Origin: Saccharicrinis sp050589685 | Lineage (GTDB): Bacteria > Bacteroidota > Bacteroidia > Bacteroidales > Marinilabiliaceae | DNA length: 64,000 nt | Assembly (NCBI RefSeq): GCF_050589685.1 | Contig: NZ_JBNGOS010000015.1 | Coordinates: 73,510 to 137,509 of the forward strand | Reading direction: 5' to 3' | Part shown: piece by piece, positions 9,930 through 19,812 of the stretch | Numbering within the stretch: position 1 is the stretch's first letter | Layout of the letters: every line of letters begins with the position of its first letter | Translations under genes and position numbers: made by a program | The notes under the pieces: model-generated | Databases searched by the model: none | What the model was told of the DNA's origin: nothing | Seen by the model: the letters and a program-made list of their open reading frames with translations, nothing else

Positions 9930-11432
9930 TTATTTACGATTTTCCTTCATTTTTTTAAATGCTTCGTGATTGGATAAAGGAAGCATATTCCCCCTTTTTC
10001 TTGTTCTTTTAGCTCCATTTTGCAGCATTTCTATTGAAACATCGCTCCCATTGGATTCTAACCTTCTATAGGTCGGATTATTATCAACAGATGGAATATC
10101 CTTTAGTATCTCATTAAACTGACCAACAACTGACTCTAATTCTTCTTGATCGATCAAATTAGTCGTTTCATAAGGATCTTTTTCCATATCAAAAAGTCGT
10201 ACCACCTGCTTTACGGTATCGACATAGGCCTTATACTTTGGGGTTCTGATTACGCGATCTCTAAACTCAAACCTATTCTGTACCAGACTGTCCTCGGTAA
10301 TCACTGCAGGTAGTCCTCCCATAGCCAATGCCCAATTACGGCTTCCTTCATACGTTCTGTCCGTTAAAACATCTGCAAACGACACCCCATCCGTTATAAA
10401 CCCGGAATTATTTTCAATATTTGCTAAATCAAGCAAGGTTGGGTAAAAATCGGTAAAATCGACCAATGCATTTGATTCTTTTTTTAACTTTTTGGGTGTA
10501 ACTGCAATCAAAGGTGCATTTACACCATTTTCTGTTAAGAATGCTTTACCGCCCCTAACATAAACCGAATCGCGTTTGCCAATAATTTTATTGGTTGTTC
10601 CATTATCGGTTGTAAATATCAGGTAGGTGTTATCTGAAATTTGTAATTCCTCAAGAGCATCAACAATCTTACCGATAATAAAATCGGTATATCGAACCAT
10701 GGCCAGATGCTTCTCATAGAATGTTTTTGCATTTGGTTCGAGTGGGGTATGTACAAATGGGGTATGTGTTAACACCATAGGGTAATACACACACATTGGG
10801 TTCGCTTTGTTTTCGCGTAAAAAATCGATAATGAAATCAGAAAAAACATCGGGGCCAAACTGGCCTGTATATGTTTTACTCCCTTTTTTTGTATGGATGT
10901 ATGGATCCCAGTATCGCTTTTCACTTGGTGGATTATTGCTTTCATAACCTGTCCACATACAATATTCATCGAAGCCCGCCTTGGTCATGGCATCCGGTTC
11001 AATCCTAAAATCATTGACCTGCCATTTCCCTGCAACACAAGTTTTATAGCCAGCTTCGCGAAGCACCTTTGCAAAACCAGGATTTTTCTGCGCATCGAAG
11101 TTTGCACCATGTCCCCAGCGTGGCACATCGTAATGATTAACCCATCCACTGGTATACGGATACTGCCCGGTCATTAGTGCTATTCGACTTGGCGTACATT
11201 GCGGCATCGAATATGCTTTATTGAACTTTATTCCATTGGCTGCCAATTTATCGATATTGGGAGTTTCAATCTCGGTTGCTCCATAGCTGGGAATCCATTC
11301 TTTCCCTAAGTCATCAACCAGAATAAAGATTAAATTGGGTTTTTGATTTTGATTTTCGCTATTACATCCCGATAATACTAAAAATAGCCATCCAACGAAT
11401 AATCGAGTAATATTGTTAAAGCTTACCATCAT
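9930..11432 (-). CDS. S1 family sulfatase lipoprotein with GKWQ variant
   Basis: The 500-residue product is a lipoprotein (LSGC, Cys23). The metal ligands are in LVDDLG near 39-42, and the formylglycine motif C79-T-P-S-R83 follows MPQ. The usual GKWH reads GKWQVND, so the His next to the conserved Lys is Gln. All other core blocks are present (FTTDNGTTN near the C-terminal metal site), so this looks like a subfamily trait rather than decay. The C-terminus is basic (KRTRKRG). It lies 12 bases after the esterase gene at 11445-13916, which suggests co-transcription and perhaps joint removal of acyl and sulfate groups. The substrate is unknown. Confidence 0.92.
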   Translation of the reverse strand: MMVSFNNITRLFVGWLFLVLSGCNSENQNQKPNLIFILVDDLGKEWIPSYGATEIETPNIDKLAANGIKFNKAYSMPQCTPSRIALMTGQYPYTSGWVNHYDVPRWGHGANFDAQKNPGFAKVLREAGYKTCVAGKWQVNDFRIEPDAMTKAGFDEYCMWTGYESNNPPSEKRYWDPYIHTKKGSKTYTGQFGPDVFSDFIIDFLRENKANPMCVYYPMVLTHTPFVHTPLEPNAKTFYEKHLAMVRYTDFIIGKIVDALEELQISDNTYLIFTTDNGTTNKIIGKRDSVYVRGGKAFLTENGVNAPLIAVTPKKLKKESNALVDFTDFYPTLLDLANIENNSGFITDGVSFADVLTDRTYEGSRNWALAMGGLPAVITEDSLVQNRFEFRDRVIRTPKYKAYVDTVKQVVRLFDMEKDPYETTNLIDQEELESVVGQFNEILKDIPSVDNNPTYRRLESNGSDVSIEMLQNGAKRTRKRGNMLPLSNHEAFKKMKENRK

Positions 11433-11444
11433 TTTTCAATTCCA

Positions 11445-13916
11445 TTATTTCCAAACAATATCCCCTTTTTCAACACTCCAATCATTTCCAAAATAACCGG
11501 CAGCTTTCACACCTTTAATTCCTTTGTTATAAAGTGATGGAGTAAAAACCATCAGGTCGGGAATGCCCACTCCTGAAACAAAGTACCTATTTGGCGATGC
11601 TGCCTTAAACCCTTCCATTCCCGTACCGGAAATTGCTACTACCGAGGCTTTTTCACTATCCATTCGCGGATAAATAAAATAAGCACTCAAGCTATTTCCT
11701 TTCAATAACTTATCGCCCACTATCACCTCTCCGTTTTTTACTTGTACCGGGCAGTCTTTTAATAGCGTTTTCCATGCAGCATTGGTAGACGCATTTCCAT
11801 AAAGAATTACCGAACGGTCTTTATATTTGGATGCTTTAAATTCTTTATCGGAAATAATATCAATAGAACCATTACCACGGTAATAAAAAGTTTCAGCATC
11901 GAAACGGGCTTTATTAAACGACCACTTGTTTTCAGCCTCTGTACCTTTGGTTGAATACACAAATATCATATTATTACGGAAGCCATCCTTAAAATTCCCG
12001 TAACGAACCGGGTTCTTTTCAAAGGTGTTCGTTGGTGCCTGGCGTATTCTCCAGTTATCATTCTCTTTTTCAAACCAAACAACCTCGCCCACATCAGCTA
12101 CAGCATGCTCAAAGCTTGTTTGGTCAATTCTAATTTCAACTGTATCCGATGGGGCACAATGTGTAATATCGAGCTTGAACTTGGATAGATTTTCTGTTTC
12201 AATATCAATCCAACGAGTCTTAAGAACAATGCCCTGTTTGATTTCTTTTTCGGTCGGGATTCTTTGAGACACTTTTACCCCACAAAACTCAAAGGGTTTA
12301 TCCTGTTGGTACAGCGTGATAAAACGGCTACTTGCAGAAACCCCGGGGCTTGCCGTTCTGAATTCAAATGTTTTTACCTTTTCATTTTCAGGGATACTGT
12401 GCCACTTAAAATAATCGAATATCATAGGAAAATCTATCCCAAACCAATGTTTTCTTCCGGGATGTTCGTAGTAGGCAAAATCAGGATGAAAGGCACTTAG
12501 GTGCTCCCTCATAAAGCGAGCCTGACCCACCGGGACTACGTGGTCTGAATCCCCATGCTGAATGTAAATCCCATGATGCAGATAGTTTCTGGACAATTCC
12601 AGCGTATGGCTTGAATGGCTTGCTCTTTCAAACATTTTCTGTAAAGGATCTGGCTCTTCCAGTTTTTCCTTATTTGAATACGAAAAAAATGAATACCAGC
12701 CCGACATTGGTGAAAGGGCAGCCCATTTTCCAGGAAAGGTAGCTCCAATTTGCCAGGTTCCATGACCACCCATTGAATGTCCGGTTAAATATGTTTTTTC
12801 GGGATCCGTGCCATACATGTTTTCCGCAATCTTTTGCACTTCCATGGCATCCCAACGTCCCCAGTCTTCCCAATCGAATCCGTAATCTCTGCGGTTGGTT
12901 GGACAAATTATATGTCCCCATTCTTTTGGCTGGTATGCTGCCGATTGACCGCGTGCCTCCACCGCAGCACCGTGCAAGGATAGGAACATGGCCGGATTTG
13001 TCAATGTATCAACATTACTTTCGCGAACAGCAAAATACTGCACACTGCCATCCATATCCGAAATAAACGTTCGCACATAAAACTGATCCTTGGCTCTAAC
13101 TTTATAGCGAACTGTTGTTTCATCCAGCAGCTCATTTCCGTCGTACAGCTTCAGATTTACATCCACTGTATCTTTCCGGGTATAAGCATCCTTAACCCAG
13201 TAAGCTACTTTTCGCATGGTCAATGGAACGATTGTTGACACATTCGTCTCTGTTTTAATTCCATTACTCTCGGCAACAATCTTTAAACTTTTTTGGGTCT
13301 GGGAAGAGGCATTTAAAATTCGAACAGCCCCCACTTTCTCATTGTCTTCCGTAGTGATAAAATCCGGCGTAGTTAAGTCCCTTTGCATAAAGGAGATGTT
13401 TTTTTCGACCGGTAATAATTGAATTTTGACCTGACCCCTGGAGCCTTTTACCAGGAAAGTATTTTTGCCTTTTTTCAGTTGAACCGGATGAAAAGTCAGG
13501 TGCTTATTGTATATATCGCCACCGCGGGGACTCCCGTTTACAAATACCTCTCTGTGGCCTGAAATCTCAAGAATACGGATACATTCTTCAGGAGAGTTAT
13601 AGGTCTGGAATAAATAACCTCCCCTCAGTTTAGGTGTTTTAAACAATCCTTCTGCGTTTGCAGAAATTGTGTCCCAACGTTCAGTATCTCCATGACGGTT
13701 AACACCAACAGAATCGTTTAACTGTGGCTTAAAATCGTTATTGGTAATCAATTGATAAAAAACGGGATCGGTATTTACTACTGAGCGCGAACTTATATCA
13801 ACGGCTCCCACAACCAATCCTTTTTTTAAAGATATTGTATCCTGTGCAAAGCTGTTATGCAAGATCATAAAGGTTAATACACAGAGTAAAAGTTTAAACT
13901 TCAGCATTTCTATCAA
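11445..13916 (-). CDS. Secreted alpha/beta-hydrolase (esterase or S9-type peptidase)
   Basis: The 823-residue protein has a signal peptide (about 1-24, ending NSFAQ). The N-terminal 300 residues are beta-rich, including a region at about 90-180 that looks like a carbohydrate-binding or jelly-roll module. An alpha/beta-hydrolase domain follows at about 310-520: nucleophile S381 in GHSMGGHGTW, acid D456 or D458 in HGDSDHVVP, and His485 or more likely H490 in GRKHWFG. The remaining 300 residues form another beta-rich part. This serine-hydrolase layout fits a carbohydrate esterase or a prolyl-oligopeptidase relative. In a PUL beside sulfatases, deacetylation of the glycan is the more attractive role, but that is inference. 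The 12-base gap to the sulfatase at 9930 suggests one transcript. Confidence 0.82.
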   Translation of the reverse strand: MIEMLKFKLLLCVLTFMILHNSFAQDTISLKKGLVVGAVDISSRSVVNTDPVFYQLITNNDFKPQLNDSVGVNRHGDTERWDTISANAEGLFKTPKLRGGYLFQTYNSPEECIRILEISGHREVFVNGSPRGGDIYNKHLTFHPVQLKKGKNTFLVKGSRGQVKIQLLPVEKNISFMQRDLTTPDFITTEDNEKVGAVRILNASSQTQKSLKIVAESNGIKTETNVSTIVPLTMRKVAYWVKDAYTRKDTVDVNLKLYDGNELLDETTVRYKVRAKDQFYVRTFISDMDGSVQYFAVRESNVDTLTNPAMFLSLHGAAVEARGQSAAYQPKEWGHIICPTNRRDYGFDWEDWGRWDAMEVQKIAENMYGTDPEKTYLTGHSMGGHGTWQIGATFPGKWAALSPMSGWYSFFSYSNKEKLEEPDPLQKMFERASHSSHTLELSRNYLHHGIYIQHGDSDHVVPVGQARFMREHLSAFHPDFAYYEHPGRKHWFGIDFPMIFDYFKWHSIPENEKVKTFEFRTASPGVSASSRFITLYQQDKPFEFCGVKVSQRIPTEKEIKQGIVLKTRWIDIETENLSKFKLDITHCAPSDTVEIRIDQTSFEHAVADVGEVVWFEKENDNWRIRQAPTNTFEKNPVRYGNFKDGFRNNMIFVYSTKGTEAENKWSFNKARFDAETFYYRGNGSIDIISDKEFKASKYKDRSVILYGNASTNAAWKTLLKDCPVQVKNGEVIVGDKLLKGNSLSAYFIYPRMDSEKASVVAISGTGMEGFKAASPNRYFVSGVGIPDLMVFTPSLYNKGIKGVKAAGYFGNDWSVEKGDIVWK

Positions 13917-14174
13917 TTTTGGTATCTTTCTATTTGAGTAATTCAGAGCGTATATTGCTTAGTATATAAATAATACCACAGTTTTTTACTCTATGCCCCC
14001 AGCAAGGGTAAAAGCATTAAATAAACAAACACTTCATTTTTCCTTATTAACCACTTAAAACACTGAATCTACTGAAACAAATAGGCGTGTCCATTTCATT
14101 TTTCAGTGCTTGATGCGATTTAAGGTGAAATATTCTGTAAATGCGGTTGTTTTGTGCACGCTGCCCTTTGCTCT

Positions 14175-15485
14175 TTATTTTACTTTAAGCTTGATAATTG
14201 TATCAAGAGCATCTTCATCAATCTCTCCCGGATAAAGGAATACACCTTCCTTAATTTGCTTGAACTTGATTTTTTGCCCATCGAAAGTTTGTGCAGATAA
14301 CACTTTTAGATCCATATTTTTAATAAAGATATAGTCGTTATATGTTGGATTTAGAATATGGACGTACAGATCCTTATCTTTAGCCGTGATGGTTCCCCAT
14401 TCCTGAGCTCCTGTTACTTTGCCTCGTGTTCCGTAAATGGTTTCACCATATTTTGAGGTCCACTCACCAATTTCTTTTAAGGTCTCCACAAATTCGGGCT
14501 GAATTTCGCCGTTTGGCATAGGTCCAACATTCAACAACAGGTTTCCGTTTTTACCGGCTGCTTTTACTAAGAAGTGGATGATTTGTTTCGTGGATTTAAA
14601 GTTCTTGTCGTTTAACCCAAAACCCCAGAATTTAGCCATAGTGGCGCAAGATTCTAAAGGAAGTTCACTCACCTTTACTCCTGCACTGTAGCCACCTTTG
14701 TTCTCACCAGGAAGGTCCCTTTCAAATGTTTGAATATCTTCTCCCGGGATCGGTGTCAAGTGATGGTTGTTGGCAATTAAGGTATTTGGACTTAACTGAT
14801 GAATATGTTGATAGATTTCGTTATATCTCCAATCCACGGTTTTACGTTCCCAGTGGCCATCGAACCAGATACAGCCTACCTCGCCATAATTGGTCAGCAA
14901 CTCCGTCAACTGCTTCTTCATAAACTCGATGTAACTGTCCCAATCCGTATCAACAGGTTTGCCATCAACAATCTTCTTCCCGAAACCATAATCGTCACGA
15001 GCCCAATCCAAAAGCGAGTAGTAAAAGTTTAGTTTAATGCCTTCTTTTTTACATTCTTCGGCCAACTCTTTTAACGGATCCTTACCATAAGGCGTTGCAT
15101 CCACAATGTTGTAATCCGAAGCTTCGGTATCGAACATACTAAAACTATCGTGGTGGCGGGATGTAATAGTGATGTACTTCATTCCGGCCGACTTGGCAAT
15201 CTCTACCCACTCCTTGGCATCAAAATCAATAGGGTTAAAGAACGAGGCCAAACGACTGTATTTGTCGTAAGGTATTTTCTGGTTCAACATTACCCACTCG
15301 CCATCGCCAAGGATGCTGTAGATACCCCAGTGGATAAACATGCCAAATCGCATGTCCTGAAATTCTTTACGGGCTTCCAGATTCCCCTCTGTTGGCGTAT
15401 ATTCATCCATTGGAAATGAATACTGCTGTGCTTGTGCAGTAAATCCCAATACCAAGAATACCGCAATTAAAATTAAATTCTTCAT
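14175..15485 (-). CDS. GH29 alpha-L-fucosidase
   Basis: The 436-residue enzyme carries a signal peptide (about 1-19, ending TAQAQ), so it is exported to the periplasm. GH29 landmarks are RFGMFIHWG near 46-54, the tandem histidines in SRHHDSFSMFD near 109-119, and the nucleophile D209 in IWFDGHWE. The length fits a catalytic barrel plus a short C-terminal beta-sandwich. It should release alpha-linked L-fucose with retention; the precise linkage is not visible. A second GH29 at 43097-44695 is only distantly similar, and a GH95 at 31371-33680 provides a third candidate fucosidase, so fucose is probably a prominent part of the target. Gaps of 258 and 284 bases around it suggest its own transcription signals. 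Confidence 0.95.
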   Translation of the reverse strand: MKNLILIAVFLVLGFTAQAQQYSFPMDEYTPTEGNLEARKEFQDMRFGMFIHWGIYSILGDGEWVMLNQKIPYDKYSRLASFFNPIDFDAKEWVEIAKSAGMKYITITSRHHDSFSMFDTEASDYNIVDATPYGKDPLKELAEECKKEGIKLNFYYSLLDWARDDYGFGKKIVDGKPVDTDWDSYIEFMKKQLTELLTNYGEVGCIWFDGHWERKTVDWRYNEIYQHIHQLSPNTLIANNHHLTPIPGEDIQTFERDLPGENKGGYSAGVKVSELPLESCATMAKFWGFGLNDKNFKSTKQIIHFLVKAAGKNGNLLLNVGPMPNGEIQPEFVETLKEIGEWTSKYGETIYGTRGKVTGAQEWGTITAKDKDLYVHILNPTYNDYIFIKNMDLKVLSAQTFDGQKIKFKQIKEGVFLYPGEIDEDALDTIIKLKVK

Positions 15486-15769
15486 TTCTTTATAATGTTA
15501 TAGTTGTTTTATCATTTAATCTAATAATTCCTATGAATAATAGAGCCATAGCCTATGTGTAAAAATAAAATGCCGGTTTTTCATAGCCAATTAATATTTT
15601 TTTCACCACACCAATAAATGCTAAATTGACATTATTTATATACACTCCTATCAGACTTGGCTATGAGACTACGCTCTGTTGGAGCTTGTATTATTCTTTG
15701 ATTCACATGTTGATACCCTTCTCCCCGTTCCTTACACCATTCTCCCGTACAGAGTGACATCTCTATTTT

Positions 15770-18070
15770 TTACATTTTTGGTTCTGGTCCCATCTCCATT
15801 TCCAATACTCCACCCGAAACAATTTCTTCATGTGTTATCCAGAAACGATTTAACAGCTCACCGTTTAATTTCATCGATTGGATATAGATATTTTCTGGTG
15901 AATTATTTTTCGCTTCAATAGTAAAAGTTTCACCTGAATAATATTTTTCATCCAACTGTACTTCAATCTTATTAAATACAGGACTGGTTATCTGATAAAT
16001 ATTATCTCCCGGACAAATAGGGTGAATACCCATGGCTGCTAACACATACCAGGCAGACATCTGACCTACATCTTCATTTCCACAAAGTCCATAAGCATCT
16101 GTTCCATAGGCAGCACTGCATATTCTGCGTGTCCATTTCTGTGTAAGATATGGCACTCCAGCTGTATTCAGCATAAAAGGCACATGATGCACAGGTTCAT
16201 TGGGATGATTATAATAGTTATTCCACAAGAAATCGCCCGGTGTCTTTTCAAAGAAAGAAATCAACGAATCCCTGTAAGCCGCTTCCCCACCCATAAGAGT
16301 TTTTAAACCTTCAATATCATGAGGAACAAACCATCCCTGCTGATAAGGATTACTCTCGATACATCCTTGTCCGTGAGTAGTTTTCCCTTTCCATTCGGTC
16401 CACCCTCCATCAGCAGTTCTTGCTCTGAACCATTTTACCTCGTCGCTCCATAAATTCTTATAATCTTCAGATCGATTATAATATTCTTCAGCAATTTCTG
16501 GTTTATTCAACGATTCGGCAAACTTACCCATACACCAGTCAGAATACGCGTATTCCATAGTCATAGATACTTTTTTAGGAATAAATCCAAGAGGTTCATT
16601 TGTAAATGTATCTACGGAATTTTTACAATATTCAAAAGCCTTGTCGATATCATAATTTCTGATTCCTTTTTCGTACGCATCCACAATAACAGAAACCGCA
16701 GGGTTACCCAACATACAACCTGAATAGGAATTGAGCATTTCCCAGCGGGGCAGATACGCTCTGCCGCTCAGTTCGGCCATTTGCAATAAGGAGTTGATTT
16801 CATCATTCACCATGGAAGGGTTGATGACGGTTTGAAGCGGAAACTGAGATCGGAACACGTCCCAACCGCTAAAAATGGTACGATAGGTAAAATCATTGGT
16901 TTGATGTACCTGTTTATCTGCACCTATATATTTTCCGTTTACATCGGAGAAAGTCCGAGGATCGATCATGGTATGGTAAAGCGCCGTGTAGAAAATGGTT
17001 TTTTCATCTTCACTGCCGCCTGAAACTTTCACATTTTTAAGCGCATCGCTCCATAAATTCCTTGCTTGCTGACGTACCTTATCAAAATTCCAGTGGTTGA
17101 TGTCGTGTTCCAGGTTTTCTTTGGCACCTTCAACACTCACAAAGGATATTCCACTTCTTACAAGAACCTGTTCCCCTTCGGTGGTTTTAAAGTTGGAGTA
17201 AAAGCCAAGGTGTTTTCCCTGCATTTCTTTTGCGTTTTCAAAACGGGGAGCATTTTTAACCGCATTTTGATAGGCTTCTTTGCGAATATGTCGCATTTTC
17301 CTTCCTTCGTCAGGAATATCTGCGCTCCAGATGCCATAATCTTCAAGAGGTTTGCTAAACTGGCACCAGAAATATACGACATAATCAGCTTTACCGGCTC
17401 CGGCACCCCAACCGCCTCCTTCAGGTGGACATTTCATCCAACCGGAAATTGTATTTTCGTTCTCAACCTTAACATATTGTTCTGTGGATGTACCGCCAAC
17501 CCTGCGCGACAAATCTATTTGAATTCGCGAACTGTCGCTTTCGGGATAGGTAAAACGGATGATTCCGGCACGTGGAGCCGCGGTGAGTTCGGCTCTAACC
17601 TTATAATCATCCATGGTTACAGCGTAATATCCTGCTTCCGTTACTTCCGTATCGTGAGTATATCTGGAACGATATCCTCCTTCTGGCTCGGCGGGATTTC
17701 CCCGGTTGGTAATCAGTTCTCCCACCGTTGGTGTAACCAAAAAGTTACCCAGATCGCCAAACCAGCCCACACCGCTCATGTGAGTAAAGCTAAAACCTTC
17801 CATGGTTGGGTGTTCGTACGAATAACCACTTCCATTATCTCCACCTGTATATGTATCCGGACTTAGCTGAACCAATCCAAATGGTGTAGCTGCCCCCGGG
17901 AAGGTCTTACCGAAACCGTGTGCATCCTTTGTTTTTTTTCCGTAAGTAATGGCCCCGATAATCGGGTCGATATAATCAACAGCTTCTTTATCCGGTTTTG
18001 GTGAACAACTCAACACCATCACCCATAAAAAGCCCACACTTATAAATTTGCTCATTCTTACCGCTACCAT
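15770..18070 (-). CDS. GH92 exo-alpha-mannosidase, lipoprotein
   Basis: The 766-residue protein has a lipobox (VLSC), so it is an outer or periplasmic lipoprotein. GH92 hallmarks are seen in order: DYIDPIIG at the start of the mature protein, FPGAATPFGLVQLSPDT, the MSGVGW segment, GWDVFRSQFPL in the (alpha/alpha)6 domain, and GNEDVGQMSAWYV at about 664-676. Characterised GH92 enzymes are calcium-dependent, inverting exo-alpha-mannosidases. Met6 (ATG at 18055) is an equally good start. It lies 12 bases downstream of the sulfatase at 18083, so it is probably co-transcribed with it. GH92 together with GH20 is common in N-glycan loci but also occurs in algal mannan-containing loci. Confidence 0.95.
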   Translation of the reverse strand: MVAVRMSKFISVGFLWVMVLSCSPKPDKEAVDYIDPIIGAITYGKKTKDAHGFGKTFPGAATPFGLVQLSPDTYTGGDNGSGYSYEHPTMEGFSFTHMSGVGWFGDLGNFLVTPTVGELITNRGNPAEPEGGYRSRYTHDTEVTEAGYYAVTMDDYKVRAELTAAPRAGIIRFTYPESDSSRIQIDLSRRVGGTSTEQYVKVENENTISGWMKCPPEGGGWGAGAGKADYVVYFWCQFSKPLEDYGIWSADIPDEGRKMRHIRKEAYQNAVKNAPRFENAKEMQGKHLGFYSNFKTTEGEQVLVRSGISFVSVEGAKENLEHDINHWNFDKVRQQARNLWSDALKNVKVSGGSEDEKTIFYTALYHTMIDPRTFSDVNGKYIGADKQVHQTNDFTYRTIFSGWDVFRSQFPLQTVINPSMVNDEINSLLQMAELSGRAYLPRWEMLNSYSGCMLGNPAVSVIVDAYEKGIRNYDIDKAFEYCKNSVDTFTNEPLGFIPKKVSMTMEYAYSDWCMGKFAESLNKPEIAEEYYNRSEDYKNLWSDEVKWFRARTADGGWTEWKGKTTHGQGCIESNPYQQGWFVPHDIEGLKTLMGGEAAYRDSLISFFEKTPGDFLWNNYYNHPNEPVHHVPFMLNTAGVPYLTQKWTRRICSAAYGTDAYGLCGNEDVGQMSAWYVLAAMGIHPICPGDNIYQITSPVFNKIEVQLDEKYYSGETFTIEAKNNSPENIYIQSMKLNGELLNRFWITHEEIVSGGVLEMEMGPEPKM

Positions 18071-18082
18071 AATCTTAGGATA

Positions 18083-19582
18083 TTATTTATCTGACTTATA
18101 GATATCTACTTCAACATCATTTTGTTTCACGGCTCCTTTGGTGGTTCGTCCATTTTCTACCAGGCTAACAAGTTCCGCTTTTAATTCCTCTACAACTTCA
18201 GGATAATCCTGGAATACATTGTTTTGTTCTGCCTCATCATTTTCCAGGTTGTAGAGCTGTATCTCAGGTAACCCCTGCTTTCTGGCTTGTTTATCGTTAG
18301 GTCCCGACCAACCGCCAGAACCAGGGCACAATTCCAGTTTCCATTTTCCTTTGCGTATGGAGAACTTTCCTTGAATGGAATGATGGATTACTGCCTCATA
18401 AGGACTTGCTACCTCCTTATCCTTCAGCATTGAAAGTATACTGTAGGAGTCTTCTCCTGCGTCTTCCGGAATTTGTATTCCTGTTATTTCAGCACAAGTG
18501 CCCAACAAACTGGTTAGACAGATCAAATGGTCATTTTTAGATCCTGCTTCAATTTTACCGGTCCACTTTGCGATAAAAGGAACTCGGTGCCCACCTTCCC
18601 AGATATCCGATTTAGAACCTCGGTATTGGGCACTTGGATAGTGACCAAATTCTTTCTCCAGTTTACCTCCCCTTGCTGCAGGATAGGAGCATCCGTTATC
18701 GCTGGTAAAGAATACAAGGGTATTCTCGTCAACACCATTTTCTTTTAGGGCATCAATAACTTGTCCTACCACGTCATCCGTTTCCATTACAAAGTCGCAA
18801 TAAGGACTCATTCCACTTTTACCCTGCCATGCTTCTGATGGAACAATAGGTGTATGAGGTGAATTCAGTGCCAGGTATAAAAAAAATGGATTGTCTTCTT
18901 TTGCTTTTTCGGCTATATATTGACTGGCGTTTTTACCCAGGAATTGCAACATTTTAATGGTTGGCATGTTTTTAATGACTTTACCATCTTTAATCACTGT
19001 TTCCATGGATGCCGAGTGATGAAATCCAAGATAAGTATCGAATCCGCGGGTAATTGGCCCATTAGGAACTATTGAACCAACAGGCGCCGGACCCGGTCTC
19101 CTTTTACCCTGATATACATCGACCGGATTACCCTCTGCATCATTCACCGCGAAACCCAAATGCCATTTTCCCATGGCAGCGGTTTGGTAACCTGCTTTTT
19201 TTAGTAATGCCGGTACAGTTAACTGGTCATCTGCAATTAAGGGCTCAAACTCCTGACCTCCGCCAAGTACACCATCTTGCAATCTCGAGCGCCAGGCGTA
19301 ACGTCCTGTAAGCACACCATAGCGAGTTGGCGTACATACAGATGAACCAGAATGCGCATCTGTAAATGTCATCGACTCAGCTGATAACGCATCAATTTGT
19401 GGCGTCTTAATTTTTCCTTTTTCAGGATTTAAGCATTGCACATCGCCATAACCTAAGTCATCGCAAATGATGTAAACAATGTTTGGCAACTTGTTTTCCG
19501 GCTCCTGGCTACAACTTGCCAAACTTGCTATCAGTAGTATTAGAAGTATTCCCTGAAGACTTTTATTTATTTTACTAAGCAT
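18083..19582 (-). CDS. S1 family sulfatase, CTPTRYG type, lipoprotein
   Basis: I chose the ATG at 19582 (the frame extends to 19630) because it gives a normal lipoprotein signal ending LASC; this makes 499 residues. DDLGYGDV carries the metal ligands. The formylglycine motif C-T-P-T-R lies at about 83-87, followed by YGVLTGRY-WRSRL, and GKWHLG comes later. The SSVCTPTRYG context is typical of galactose- or GalNAc-6-sulfatase-like S1_15 proteins; this assignment is from memory and moderate. The sulfatase at 28243-29811 has the same blocks and is a paralogue. The gene lies 12 bases upstream of GH92 on the transcript, so the two are likely one operon. Confidence 0.93.
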   Translation of the reverse strand: MLSKINKSLQGILLILLIASLASCSQEPENKLPNIVYIICDDLGYGDVQCLNPEKGKIKTPQIDALSAESMTFTDAHSGSSVCTPTRYGVLTGRYAWRSRLQDGVLGGGQEFEPLIADDQLTVPALLKKAGYQTAAMGKWHLGFAVNDAEGNPVDVYQGKRRPGPAPVGSIVPNGPITRGFDTYLGFHHSASMETVIKDGKVIKNMPTIKMLQFLGKNASQYIAEKAKEDNPFFLYLALNSPHTPIVPSEAWQGKSGMSPYCDFVMETDDVVGQVIDALKENGVDENTLVFFTSDNGCSYPAARGGKLEKEFGHYPSAQYRGSKSDIWEGGHRVPFIAKWTGKIEAGSKNDHLICLTSLLGTCAEITGIQIPEDAGEDSYSILSMLKDKEVASPYEAVIHHSIQGKFSIRKGKWKLELCPGSGGWSGPNDKQARKQGLPEIQLYNLENDEAEQNNVFQDYPEVVEELKAELVSLVENGRTTKGAVKQNDVEVDIYKSDK

Positions 19583-19711
19583 ATCACTAGTTCTCTTCTT
19601 TAATTTATCTATTTTCCGATGTAAAATCACGTTGCCTGTTAAATAAGACTATGATGCGTCAGTTTGGTTTTCTTATTCTTACCGGGAATAAAACCCCGTG
19701 CTATTCATCTT

Positions 19712-19727
19712 AACCCCCTCAGGGGTT
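19712..19727. repeat. Perfect short hairpin aacccc/ggggtt
   Basis: The sequence aaccccctcaggggtt has a 6-bp stem and 4-base loop in the 230-base space before the GH20 gene. No U-tract follows on the minus strand. It could be a transcript-processing structure or a repeat remnant. Confidence 0.4.
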
Positions 19728-19812
19728 GATTTGCATCTCTATTAAATGTACGCTTGTGAACTTTTCAAGTAAATTATAAATGTTCTCACCTGGTACTTCC
19801 CTGCGTTCTTTT

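Noticed and set aside
17066..17866. 266-aa open frame on the plus strand
   Set aside because: It lies wholly antisense to the GH92 gene, has no recognisable domain and its composition follows the opposite strand.
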